Source: Candidatus Gastranaerophilales bacterium (lineage in GTDB: Bacteria; Cyanobacteriota; Vampirovibrionia; Gastranaerophilales; Gastranaerophilaceae). Taken from it: a stretch of 53,414 nucleotides of DNA. How positions within the stretch are numbered: the first letter of the stretch is position 1; each line of letters opens with the position of its first letter. Below are positions 44,818 to 53,356 of this stretch, piece by piece. Where the stretch lies: assembly GCA_024695865.1 (NCBI GenBank), contig JAILHI010000030.1, positions 1 through 53,414 of the forward strand. The letters are read 5' to 3'. Position numbers and translations under genes: made by a program. Under the pieces are notes generated by a model. The model was not told the origin of the DNA. It saw only the letters and a program-made list of their open reading frames with translations, and did no database searches.

Positions 44818-46059
44818 TTAATTATTATTCTGCCAAATTTTATATTTATGTAAGTAATATAATCTCATAAAGATTGCGATAATGCTTCCTGCCAAAAGCA
44901 AATACGCAATATTGTAAATGTTTAAAGCGTTAAACATATATAATACCAGCAAACCGATTATGTGTATAACCGAAGATACAACAACGGTTTTGTTTGATTT
45001 GTTGATAAAGCCGAAGGCACCGAGCAGGCTGTCGCCGATTGCCCCGCAAATAAAATTGAAAACAATCGTGATACTGAAAATTTGCAGAACTTTATAGGCT
45101 TCAAGCATTTCCGCACCGTAAAATATCGTAACTATCTGTTTTGCAAATACAAACATAAAGGTGCAAATCAGTATTGTAACAAGTAATGCCAAAGACATAA
45201 CCTTTTTAAAGATATTGATATCCTTGTTTTTTGTCATATAAGGGAACATTATAAGCAGTACCGAATGTAAGATTGAAAAGATAGCCAGATATAATTTTTC
45301 TGCGGCGGAATAATAGCCGACCATTACACTCGAACCTATAAGACCCAGACAAAATACGTTTGTGTTGCTCATTGCAAGATAAGACAGTTTTGCCACAAAG
45401 AACTGCGTACTGTATTTAAACTGTCTTACAATACTTTTCCATTTTGGGATATAAAGTTTTATTTTAAATCTTCTTAGTGCTATGTGAAGGCTTAAACAAC
45501 CCGCCACAATAGAGCCTATTGAGGTAAGCAGCGGAACAAAATAGTAATCGTCGGGTTTTTTGACAAAGACAAACAATAAAACCATAAAAATCGAACGGGA
45601 AACGATGTTCATAAACGTTACGTATTTCATTCTTTCCATACCCATAAAAAACCACATCGGATATATTACGCTGCCGATTATAACGGGCATGGTCGCCATA
45701 AATAAAAGTCCCTGTTCTCTGAATTTAGGTACTGCCATTATCAGCAAAATTACAACTACAAAAGATACAAGCATAAGCAGGGTTTTTGTAACAAGTACCG
45801 AACTGAAAATGTTTGATACGGCTTTCATATTGCTTCTGTGTTTTGCGATTTTGTAGGTCGCTGATGCGTCAAAACCGTAGTCAACAATGTTTGTACAATA
45901 TCCGACAAAAGCCATTGCAAAAGATACCAAACCGAAATTTTCAACACCCAGAACTCTTGTCTGATACGGTAAGGTTACAAAAGGAATAATGTATAACATC
46001 ATTTTCAGCAAAATGACGGATATAAAATTGTCTAACAGTCTTTTATTCTTTTCCTGCAT
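44818..46059 (-). CDS. Wzx-type O-antigen/capsule flippase
   Basis: The 413-residue polytopic protein of the MOP exporter class starts DNFISVILLKMMLYIIPFVT then YQTRVLGVENFGLVSFAMAF, as in RfbX/Wzx proteins. It would move undecaprenyl-linked repeat units to the periplasmic face. No Shine-Dalgarno is seen; a promoter ends 9 nt before the ATG, suggesting a very short leader. Length is normal for the family. Confidence 0.9.
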   Translation of the reverse strand: MQEKNKRLLDNFISVILLKMMLYIIPFVTLPYQTRVLGVENFGLVSFAMAFVGYCTNIVDYGFDASATYKIAKHRSNMKAVSNIFSSVLVTKTLLMLVSFVVVILLIMAVPKFREQGLLFMATMPVIIGSVIYPMWFFMGMERMKYVTFMNIVSRSIFMVLLFVFVKKPDDYYFVPLLTSIGSIVAGCLSLHIALRRFKIKLYIPKWKSIVRQFKYSTQFFVAKLSYLAMSNTNVFCLGLIGSSVMVGYYSAAEKLYLAIFSILHSVLLIMFPYMTKNKDINIFKKVMSLALLVTILICTFMFVFAKQIVTIFYGAEMLEAYKVLQIFSITIVFNFICGAIGDSLLGAFGFINKSNKTVVVSSVIHIIGLLVLYMFNALNIYNIAYLLLAGSIIAIFMRLYYLHKYKIWQNNN

Positions 46060-46068
46060 AATACTTGT

Positions 46069-46097
46069 AGTGTATTACAAAAATGTTTGTATTACAA
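46069..46097 (-). promoter_or_regulatory. Internal promoter before wzx, embedded in a 17-bp repeat
   Basis: Minus strand TTGTAA (46092-46097), 17-nt spacer, TACACT (46069-46074). The predicted start is within a few bases of the flippase ATG. Confidence 0.5.
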
Positions 46098-46106
46098 AAA
46101 TGTTCG
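46073..46106. repeat. Two tandem 17-bp units
   Basis: TATTACAAAAATGTTTG followed directly by TATTACAAAAATGTTCG, one mismatch. It spans the spacer and -35 of the promoter above. Confidence 0.85.
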
Positions 46107-46135
46107 TTTTAAATTCTGCATCTTTGAGGTGATAT

Positions 46136-47011
46136 TTACAATTTTATTACATATTTAAGCAGTTTTTTACTGTCTGAATTTTGCAAAATATAACCGTCTA
46201 TAAAATACAAACAGGCATATAAAACTTTAAGCAATAAAACCTTTTCGGGATAATATTTTTTAAAATAATAAAATTCGCTGGTTTTACTTCTTTCTTTTGC
46301 GATGTACTTGTTATTGCCCGACCCGCCCTCAAGATGTATTATTTGGGCATCCTTGACAAATTTTATATCATATCCCTTATTTTTAATTCTTTTGCATAAA
46401 TCCGTTTCTTCGTAGTACAAAAAGATATTTTCATCGAATAAACCTACTTCGTCCAGCACTGACTTTCTGAAAAAGATGTCGGCACCTATAATGTATTCGA
46501 TTTTGTCGGCGTAATTTTTATCGTCGGAATTTATCGTTAATTTGTATTTTTTATATCTTTCTCTGAAAATATATCTTAAAGCAAATTTCCAGTATATTTC
46601 GTTAATTGTCGGCAGCATGCCCCCGCAACTCATGGCTTTCATATTTTTGTCGCACAAATATCCGCCGCAGACTCCGACATTTTTGTTCTCCTCTTTTTCC
46701 ATAAAATCAAACATAATTTTGATTGCATTGTTAATTAAAAGAGTATCGGTGTTTAAACAAAAAACATATTTTCCTTTTGCCTGCCTGATTCCCAGATTGT
46801 TTGCCGTTCCGAAACCCGCATTTCTTTCATTTTTTATGATATTGATATTCGGAAATTCCTGCTCGATTGCTTCAATAGAGCCGTCCTGCGAATTGTTATC
46901 GACGACAAAAATTTCATATTCAAGACCAACGGTTTTTTCCTGTACCGATTTTATGGCATCTATTGTCAAATCTTTTGTTTTGTAATTAACAAATATTATG
47001 GAAACGTCCAT
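46136..47011 (-). CDS. Glycosyltransferase family 2 (rhamnosyltransferase-like)
   Basis: The 291 residues carry DVSIIFVNYKTKDLTIDAI, FVVDNNSQDGSIEAI, NERNAGFGTANNLGIRQA and CLNTDTLL, the WbbL/rhamnosyltransferase-like GT2 pattern. YYEETDLCKRIKNKG lies further on as the likely catalytic-base region. The sugar is not determined. AAAGGGG lies before the ATG, which overlaps the Wzy stop (TAATG). Confidence 0.9.
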   Translation of the reverse strand: MDVSIIFVNYKTKDLTIDAIKSVQEKTVGLEYEIFVVDNNSQDGSIEAIEQEFPNINIIKNERNAGFGTANNLGIRQAKGKYVFCLNTDTLLINNAIKIMFDFMEKEENKNVGVCGGYLCDKNMKAMSCGGMLPTINEIYWKFALRYIFRERYKKYKLTINSDDKNYADKIEYIIGADIFFRKSVLDEVGLFDENIFLYYEETDLCKRIKNKGYDIKFVKDAQIIHLEGGSGNNKYIAKERSKTSEFYYFKKYYPEKVLLLKVLYACLYFIDGYILQNSDSKKLLKYVIKL

Positions 47012-48438
47012 TAAGAACCCCTTTTACCGTTTTTCATTTTGAATTTGTAAGCAAAAACAAAACCGAAGAACAACCAGTAATATGTTGTATGAAGGTTAGA
47101 ACCGTAAAAACATACAAAAGTCATAAATACTATTAAATACGCATTTATTCCCTTCAAAAAATCTTTTTCGAGTCCTGTTGCAAGAGTCAGCAGTTTTTTG
47201 TTGAGAAGAAAGGTTTTAAACATAAAAGTGTATAAAAATATAAAACCGATTAATCCCGTTTCTGCAAGGACTCTGTAAAAAATAGCAGAAGCAACGGTTC
47301 CCGTGCCAAGTTCAAGGTTTAGCCAGAGTTCATAAGTCATCGGCAGGGTTGAGTTTTGAATTTGTATAACCATATATCTTGACATATTGCCGTAGCCGAT
47401 ACCTAAAACGGGGTGCTGGGCAAATACCTGCAAAGAGTTCAAATAGTTGATAACTCTTGTTGCGAGTGACGGTTCCGCATCAATCAAAGCATTTAAGGAA
47501 TATAAGGCGGGAATGGTTGAAAAAATTCTCTGAATATAAGAGGTCCTTAAATCAACATTATATATTTCCGCATCAATAAAGCAGCCCAAAAGTGTGATAA
47601 GTATAGCCCCAAAGAAAACTGAAAGCGACAACAGCGGTTTTTTGACAATAACTTTAAAGAGTGATTTGTAAAAATAAAAAAAGGTTATAATCAAAACAAA
47701 TATCAAGGTCATCGGTGATTTTGTGAAAATCAGATTGAGAAAAGTCAAAATCGGCAAACCGATTTTGATTAATTTGTTCAGGGTTTTGTTTTTAAAAATA
47801 TTGTATTTTGAAGTACATAAACTGTAAATAATAGGTACATTCAGATAAATAAATCCGCCAAAAGCAGACGGTTCTTCAAATATACTTCTGATTCTCATAC
47901 TGTTTATGGTTAAATCCGACGCATTCAGCCCTGCCAAAGCAATTCTCTTGTTGTTGAAAATACTTATAAAAAGATTTGCAATATCGGTATTTATGAAACG
48001 TAAAGCCATTTCCGCCAAACCGACAGAAAAGATTATTACATAGATAAACAGATACAATTTGATAAATAAATTTGTACTTAAAGCCTTCTTATTTACCAGA
48101 TATGAAATAACAATCGGTGCCGTTACCGAAAAAATAAGACCGCCCACATAACTGAAGAAAAACGAATTTGTATAAAAAGAACCTCTTATTACAGAGATTA
48201 TAACCGTTATTGTTGCCCATACAAGAAATAAAACAAAATATAAAAACGGTGTTTTTCGGATTAATTGAATTATATCCATTAAAACTTTTTTGTTGAAGAG
48301 CAAAATTCCGAGAAAAGCACCTTCCACGACAAATACAAAAGGAATAAAAAGTCCGCCGAGCGCTATTCCCAAACCCGAAAGAAAGAGAAAACATAAAATA
48401 AAATATGACAACACTGTTTTATTGAGCGTTAAGTTCAT
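47011..48438 (-). CDS. Wzy-type O-antigen polymerase/ligase
   Basis: The 475-residue polytopic membrane protein has about eleven hydrophobic segments and a large periplasmic loop containing HPVLGIGYGNMSRY, the usual Wzy/WaaL loop motif. It would polymerise flipped repeat units, or ligate them to lipid A core; position next to Wzx favours polymerase. Its start lies 20 nt inside the preceding glycosyltransferase gene. Confidence 0.85.
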   Translation of the reverse strand: MNLTLNKTVLSYFILCFLFLSGLGIALGGLFIPFVFVVEGAFLGILLFNKKVLMDIIQLIRKTPFLYFVLFLVWATITVIISVIRGSFYTNSFFFSYVGGLIFSVTAPIVISYLVNKKALSTNLFIKLYLFIYVIIFSVGLAEMALRFINTDIANLFISIFNNKRIALAGLNASDLTINSMRIRSIFEEPSAFGGFIYLNVPIIYSLCTSKYNIFKNKTLNKLIKIGLPILTFLNLIFTKSPMTLIFVLIITFFYFYKSLFKVIVKKPLLSLSVFFGAILITLLGCFIDAEIYNVDLRTSYIQRIFSTIPALYSLNALIDAEPSLATRVINYLNSLQVFAQHPVLGIGYGNMSRYMVIQIQNSTLPMTYELWLNLELGTGTVASAIFYRVLAETGLIGFIFLYTFMFKTFLLNKKLLTLATGLEKDFLKGINAYLIVFMTFVCFYGSNLHTTYYWLFFGFVFAYKFKMKNGKRGS

Positions 48439-49480
48439 TGTATCTTTCTACCTCTTTTTTGAATTTGTCAATTGCGGTTTCCCATTTATACTTTTGAGCC
48501 GTTTTAATGCCTTCATTTTCTAACGATTTTCTTAAATCTTCGTTTTTTAAAAGTTCTGCTATTGCTTCAGCCGATTTTTCGGGGTTTTGAACGGGAACAA
48601 TTTTTGCATTTACATTGTTTACCGCATATTCGGCAGAACCAACCGTATCCGTCATAACGACAGCCGTTCCGCATGCCATGGCTTCCAAAGGAGGAAGTCC
48701 GAAACTGTCGCCCAGACTTTGACTTACATATATTATCGCATTTGAATATAATTTTGCCAGTTTATTTTTATCTTTTTCTGTGGCAACAAACTCAATATCG
48801 GGATTATCCGTTATTTTGTCGGGCGAAATTATTTTTGCCTTTATATCGGGAAAATCTTTTTTTACTATATCAAAAGTTTCCAAAAAATATTTTAATCCTT
48901 TCATTTTTGAGGAACTTCCCACAAATAAAAGATAATTTTCTTTTTCTTCATTACGGGGATAAAAGTATTCATGCTCAATTCCGTTGGGGATAACAACAGC
49001 CTCTCTGCCCGAGTATTTTTTTATTTCTTCTGCTGACGGGGTTGAAACCGATATAAACGTATCAATTTTATCGGTAATAAATTTAAGCCGTAAAAGGAAA
49101 TAGATATATTTGCCAAACCAGTACATTTTTTTAAAGTCCTGGAATAAGGCGATTACTTTACGGGCTTTTTTATGTTTTTTGCAATAAATTGCATGAATTG
49201 TCAGAGGGAAAAATATCGGAATTATAATGTCCGACGGCGGCGTCAAATCATAAAACTTTTTTATGTAGATAAGTTGGAAAAAAATATGTTCAAAATATTT
49301 ATTTGGTACCTTTTTAAAAGTTTTTATGTTTATTCCGTTTTCTGTTTTGTCGAGGACTTCGTTATGCGGAGCAATTACGGTTACATCATGCCCGTTCTGC
49401 GCTAAGGCTTCCGCATATTTGAACATTACTATGTTTCCCCCCGAAAGTTTAAGTGTCGGTGTAAAAAAAGTTATTCTCAT
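48419..49480 (-). CDS. Glycosyltransferase family 4
   Basis: The 353-residue GT-B protein begins ITFFTPTLKLSGGNIVMFKY, has a nucleotide-sugar region with LLFVGSSSKMKGLKYFLE, and the E-x7-E motif in SFGLPPLEAMACGTAVV. VIPNGIEHEYF is the usual GT4 inter-domain motif. It acts on the cytoplasmic face of the lipid-linked glycan. A GAGGGG site lies about 6 nt before the ATG, which overlaps the upstream stop (TAATG). Confidence 0.92.
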   Translation of the reverse strand: MRITFFTPTLKLSGGNIVMFKYAEALAQNGHDVTVIAPHNEVLDKTENGINIKTFKKVPNKYFEHIFFQLIYIKKFYDLTPPSDIIIPIFFPLTIHAIYCKKHKKARKVIALFQDFKKMYWFGKYIYFLLRLKFITDKIDTFISVSTPSAEEIKKYSGREAVVIPNGIEHEYFYPRNEEKENYLLFVGSSSKMKGLKYFLETFDIVKKDFPDIKAKIISPDKITDNPDIEFVATEKDKNKLAKLYSNAIIYVSQSLGDSFGLPPLEAMACGTAVVMTDTVGSAEYAVNNVNAKIVPVQNPEKSAEAIAELLKNEDLRKSLENEGIKTAQKYKWETAIDKFKKEVERYNELNAQ

Positions 49481-50397
49481 TATTTACCCCTCACTTTTGC
49501 AATGGTCAGTTTTAAAAAGAAGTTTCCGTAAATCAAAACCGTCCAGAAGGCTTTTTGGAAAATATTGTATTTGTTCCAGAAATGTTTTTTGAAAAACTTC
49601 ATCATTGATTGCGTAAAAATCCAAATGCTTTTGATTTTTACTTTTTTTGTAGTTACGCCGCCATAGTGAATAACCGTTGAATTGGGGTTGTAAACAACGG
49701 AATAACCCGCATCTTTACATCTTATGCCCCAGTCTGTTTCCTCCTGATACATAAAGAACTGTTCGTCAATTCCGCCTATTTTGTCGTACAATTCTCTTTT
49801 TACCATCATGCAGCAGCCCGATAAAGCCCAGCATTCCTGAATTTTGGTTTTGTCGATATGGTGCATGGCATATCCGTTAAAATATTCTTTGTTCGGAAAA
49901 GCCTTTGCCAGACCGATTATGTGAAACAGAGTGTCTTTCGGGTAAGGTCTGCCTTTTATGCAATTTTGCTGAAACTCGTTATTTATATTCAAAATTTTCG
50001 GGCCTGTCATTCCGGCCTTGTCGTTATTGTCCAAATAATCGCAAAGAGTTTTCAGACAATTGTCTTTGAAAATTATATCGGGATTTAAAATAAGAAAATT
50101 TCTGCCCTTTGCGGTTTCCATTCCGACATTGTTTGCCTTTGAAAAACCTAAATTTTCCTCACTTTTTATAACGGTTACGTTATCGTATTTTAAAACTTCT
50201 TCCAGATAAAGATAACTTTCTTCGTCTTTATTTGAGCAGTTATCGACGATTATTGTTTCATAAGTCAAGTCTGTATTTTTTTCAAACAGGGATTCTATGG
50301 TTTCCTGCAAATACTTTCCCGAGTTCCAGTTAACAATAATAACGGAAACATCAAAATTTTCTGCCGTATATTTTGTTTTTTGAAGATTTCCGTTCAT
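49480..50397 (-). CDS. Glycosyltransferase family 2
   Basis: The 305-residue protein has SVIIVNWNSGKYLQETIESL, IIVDNCSNKDEES, SEENLGFSKANNVGMETA and LNPDIIF, like rhamnosyltransferase-type GT2 enzymes, and MYQEETDWGIRCKDAGY as the catalytic-base region. A hydrophobic C-terminal segment (AFWTVLIYGNFFLKLTI) may anchor it. The ATG was preferred because GGAG lies 6 nt before it; a TTG 12 nt upstream has no such site. It is the first gene of the minus-strand glycan operon. Confidence 0.9.
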   Translation of the reverse strand: MNGNLQKTKYTAENFDVSVIIVNWNSGKYLQETIESLFEKNTDLTYETIIVDNCSNKDEESYLYLEEVLKYDNVTVIKSEENLGFSKANNVGMETAKGRNFLILNPDIIFKDNCLKTLCDYLDNNDKAGMTGPKILNINNEFQQNCIKGRPYPKDTLFHIIGLAKAFPNKEYFNGYAMHHIDKTKIQECWALSGCCMMVKRELYDKIGGIDEQFFMYQEETDWGIRCKDAGYSVVYNPNSTVIHYGGVTTKKVKIKSIWIFTQSMMKFFKKHFWNKYNIFQKAFWTVLIYGNFFLKLTIAKVRGK

Positions 50398-50427
50398 TAT
50401 GTACTCCAAAATATTAAAACTGTATTT

Positions 50428-50457
50428 ATCATAACATAAATATAAATCTTAGGTCAG
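50428..50457 (-). promoter_or_regulatory. Promoter of the minus-strand glycan operon
   Basis: Minus strand CTGACC, 18-nt spacer, TGT-TATGAT extended -10 (50428-50433). It faces a divergent gene starting at 50504. CAGTT-GTT-AACTG (50455-50467) could be a small operator. Confidence 0.5.
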
Positions 50458-50503
50458 TTGTTAACTGTTTGATTATGAAAAAATTTTGTTTTACTATAAA
50501 ACT

Positions 50504-51178
50504 ATGAGTATATTCGGTTTTAACAGAAGAATAAAAAATTGCGGCAAGAACAATCAGATTAAGATTGATAAAAATATTAAATGTGCCGTTGATGTAAAAG
50601 GCGATAACAACATTGTTGATATTACCGCCATGAAAACACCAAACCCCAAAAAAATTAATCTTCATATATACGGAAACAACAACAGAGTTATTATTAAAAA
50701 TCTTGAAACGGGAAATATAACCATTGATGTAGGAAATTATACGGGAATCAATAATTCCGAAATATCGATTGACGATAATTTTGCCTGCGTAAAAATGAAA
50801 ATTCTGGCATATCAGCATAATACACCGATAAAAATCGGCAAAAACTGTATGTTTTCATCGGGTATATCAATCAGAAGCGGTGAATTGCCCCATGTAATAT
50901 ACGATTTAAATACAAGAGAAGATTTGGATAAATCTGATGGTATTTTTATCGGAAACCACGTATGGATAGGCGAAAATGCAAGTATTTTAAAACGGGTAAA
51001 AATTCAGGACGAATGTGTTGTCGGAACAATGTCTGTTGTTACCAAGGCATTTGATGAAAAACACGTTGTAATTGCGGGAAATCCTGCTAAAATTTGCAAA
51101 AGGAATGTCCTTTGGGGTGCTTCTGCCGAAACAGTTCCCGATATCAAGCCCGAAGAAGTTTTTGAGAATGACAAATAA
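50504..51178 (+). CDS. Hexapeptide-repeat (left-handed beta-helix) acetyltransferase
   Basis: The 224 residues begin with a beta-helical region (KCAVDVKGDNNIVDITAMK, NNNRVIIKNL) and then show the transferase core: MFSSGISIRSGE, YDLNTRED, GIFIGNHVWIGENASILKRV and VIAGNPAKICK. This pattern is common in acetyltransferases of capsule and O-antigen loci, which use acetyl-CoA. The sugar position is unknown. No ribosome site is present; TATAAA at 50495-50500 ends 3 nt before the ATG, suggesting a leaderless or near-leaderless mRNA. It overlaps the next gene by 11 nt. Confidence 0.87.
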   Translation: MSIFGFNRRIKNCGKNNQIKIDKNIKCAVDVKGDNNIVDITAMKTPNPKKINLHIYGNNNRVIIKNLETGNITIDVGNYTGINNSEISIDDNFACVKMKILAYQHNTPIKIGKNCMFSSGISIRSGELPHVIYDLNTREDLDKSDGIFIGNHVWIGENASILKRVKIQDECVVGTMSVVTKAFDEKHVVIAGNPAKICKRNVLWGASAETVPDIKPEEVFENDK

Positions 51179-51821
51179 ATTGTTTGAAAAATTTTTCCGA
51201 AAAAACTATAAAGAACCTGTAAAATGGGAAATCAGCCCTGAGGATAAATTCTTAATTCTTGCACCTCACCCCGATGATGATACCGTCGGCTGCGGCGGAC
51301 TGCTTGCTTTATATCCTCATCAGTGCGATGTTATCTGTCTTACAGACGGAAGATACGGTGATCAGGGTATTTCCCCCGAAGAACTTATCGAAATAAGAAA
51401 AAACGAATTTGAAAACGTTATGCGAAATACGGGTGTTAATTCTTTTCAGATGCTCGGAATTGAGGACAGTAAATTAGACGAAGCAAAACCCGTTTTGGAA
51501 CTTGAAAAATATACCCGTATTTTAATCCCGTCGCCCGAGGATCTTCACCCTGACCACAGGGCTGTTTCTTACCTGCTGAAAAAATATTACGGAAAGCACT
51601 ATAAAAAAGTCGTTTATTACGAACTGATATCCCTTTTATCAAACCCTACGCATATTCTTGATATTTCCCCCGTTATTTATAAAAAACAGGAAAATATGGG
51701 CTGCTATCACTCTCAGATGAAGTTTATAAATTACATAGACAGAATATCTGCCCTTAACAGATACAGAGGAACGTTTTTTTATTTTGATTTTGCGGAAGCC
51801 TATCAGTTTGCGCAGGAATGA
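51168..51821 (+). CDS. PIG-L (LmbE-like) deacetylase
   Basis: The 218-residue zinc hydrolase has ILAPHPDDDTVGCGGLLAL (metal and catalytic Asp site) and IPSPEDLHPDHRAV (second metal motif HPDH). The family removes N-acetyl groups from GlcNAc-type sugars. Its overlap with the acetyltransferase gene suggests both modify the same glycan, for example exchanging acetyl positions; that is inference. The frame is open further upstream, but this ATG starts the conserved region and keeps the overlap small. Confidence 0.88.
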   Translation: MTNKLFEKFFRKNYKEPVKWEISPEDKFLILAPHPDDDTVGCGGLLALYPHQCDVICLTDGRYGDQGISPEELIEIRKNEFENVMRNTGVNSFQMLGIEDSKLDEAKPVLELEKYTRILIPSPEDLHPDHRAVSYLLKKYYGKHYKKVVYYELISLLSNPTHILDISPVIYKKQENMGCYHSQMKFINYIDRISALNRYRGTFFYFDFAEAYQFAQE

Positions 51822-51835
51822 TTTTTGCGCCTTAA

Positions 51836-51883
51836 ACCGAAAGGGATTGCCACAGGCTCTTGTGAGCCTTCGCAATGACATTA
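51836..51883. repeat. Dispersed palindromic repeat element, short copy
   Basis: ACCGAAAGGGATTGCCAC, then hairpin AGGCTC-TTGT-GAGCCT (51854-51869), then TCGCAATGACA. Outer arms ATTGC and GCAAT also pair. It matches both ends of the large copy at 32735-33050 and sits between convergent genes, where it could act as a terminator-like hairpin. Confidence 0.7.
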
Positions 51884-51933
51884 TATTTGTTTGGTGAAAC
51901 CAACAAGCAGCACAATACAGGGCGGAAAAAGGT

Positions 51934-53292
51934 CTAGTCGTGTCTGCCGCCGAGCGCCATAAATATCGCTTTTATCAAAATCATTATTTCCCAGACTATA
52001 TTTCTGTGTTTCAGATAATACATATCATACTGCAATTTTTTAGCAATATCGTCGTTGTTGATGCAATGACCCTGATTAATCTGAGCCCAGCCCGTCCAGC
52101 CTGTTTTAATCCATGTTCTGCAATTATAATAAGGAATTTGTTCTTTGTAGATTTTAACTACTTCCGACCATTCTGCACGGGGGCCGACAATAGACATTTC
52201 GCCCTTTAAAATATTTATCATTTGCGGAATTTCATCAAAGCGTGCTTTTCTTACAAATTTGCACCACGGAATTACTCTGTCGTCAACGTCCTGATTTTCC
52301 GCATATCCGCCCTTTTGCAGATTTTTGGGAACGTAATCGTTTGCCCACATTGTGCGCAGTTTGTAGCACTTAAATTCTTTTTGGTCTATGCCGATACGTG
52401 TTTGGGTAAAAAGCGGATTTCCATGGTCTGTAAGCCAAATTCTGAGCGCCGTGAAACCCGTTATGGGCAGCGTTACTATCAGAATGATTAATGCCGCAAT
52501 GATGTCATAGGCTCTTTTACAGAAGTCATATACTCTTGAACGGTGTGTAAGATAGTGATAGTAAAGGTCTGTCATGGTTTCATCATCGATATAGTATTTA
52601 CCTGTTACCATTTCATAAAAGTCGGGGATTTTGCAAATCTGGATATCTCTCGGTATCTGAAAGATGTTTTCATCAGGCTCTGAAATAACTACAACATCTA
52701 TTCCGTACTGTTCAATGATTTCCTTTAACTTTTGCGGATTATCGTACACGGGAACCTTGTTGTCCTGAATACAGTCATCGATTTCGTCGGGGTCTTTGCC
52801 TGTGCGGACAAAACCTACAATATGCATTTTTAAGGCATATTTGTTCTGAATTTCATCGGCAATAATTTTTGCTCTTTCGTCTGTCCCTAAAATTAATACG
52901 TTTTTTTCTTTTTTAACCTTGAACAGGTAAAGGTGAAAGAAGATTCTGTATAATCTGAGTACCGCAAAGGTTGTAAGGATATTTGAAATAATAAAAACAG
53001 AATCCTTTACCGTTGCTGAAAAAATCAGCAGATATACGGAGGGAACAACGTGTGCCAAAACCATGCCTTCAAAAAGAAGATAAGTATTTTTTACGGTAAT
53101 ATTGAACTCTCTGATTTTGTAATTACCTTTAAGATACAGAACAATAAGTCCCGTAATTGTAGTTAAAATGCATAAAATCAGTATTGAAATCTTTGAATAA
53201 TCAAAAAATAACGCCCAAAAAAATGTTGATATCGACAAAACCGTCAAATCAAACAAAAACATTGTAAAAACCGAGCGAGATATAGTATTCAT
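51934..53292 (-). CDS. WcaJ-like undecaprenyl-phosphate sugar phosphotransferase
   Basis: The 452-residue polyisoprenyl-phosphate hexose-1-phosphate transferase has four N-terminal membrane segments (residues about 5-115). A Rossmann-like middle domain follows (NVLILGTDERAKIIADEIQ). The catalytic domain has CKRAYDIIAALIILIVTLP, GIDQKEFKCYKLRTM, RKARFDEIPQMINILKGEMS with IVGPRAEW, and TGWAQINQG. It starts glycan synthesis by loading a sugar-1-phosphate onto undecaprenyl phosphate. GAGGA precedes the ATG. It faces away from the deacetylase gene and probably opens the same locus. Confidence 0.93.
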   Translation of the reverse strand: MNTISRSVFTMFLFDLTVLSISTFFWALFFDYSKISILILCILTTITGLIVLYLKGNYKIREFNITVKNTYLLFEGMVLAHVVPSVYLLIFSATVKDSVFIISNILTTFAVLRLYRIFFHLYLFKVKKEKNVLILGTDERAKIIADEIQNKYALKMHIVGFVRTGKDPDEIDDCIQDNKVPVYDNPQKLKEIIEQYGIDVVVISEPDENIFQIPRDIQICKIPDFYEMVTGKYYIDDETMTDLYYHYLTHRSRVYDFCKRAYDIIAALIILIVTLPITGFTALRIWLTDHGNPLFTQTRIGIDQKEFKCYKLRTMWANDYVPKNLQKGGYAENQDVDDRVIPWCKFVRKARFDEIPQMINILKGEMSIVGPRAEWSEVVKIYKEQIPYYNCRTWIKTGWTGWAQINQGHCINNDDIAKKLQYDMYYLKHRNIVWEIMILIKAIFMALGGRHD

Positions 53293-53313
53293 AAAATAAT
53301 TATCCTCAATGAC

Positions 53314-53342
53314 TATATATCATGAATAAAAAATTTAGTAAA
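53314..53342 (-). promoter_or_regulatory. Promoter of the initiating transferase
   Basis: Minus strand TTTACT (53337-53342), 17-nt spacer, TGA-TATATA extended -10 (53314-53319). Confidence 0.45.
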
Positions 53343-53356
53343 TTATTTTTAAAACT

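Noticed and set aside
50398-50409. TTG start adding four residues to the GT2 protein
   Set aside because: GGAG lies at the proper 6-nt distance from the ATG at 50397, and would overlap the TTG start region.
50429-50818. Minus-strand open frame opposite the hexapeptide acetyltransferase
   Set aside because: It overlaps a clearly recognisable gene and the operon promoter; its composition looks random.
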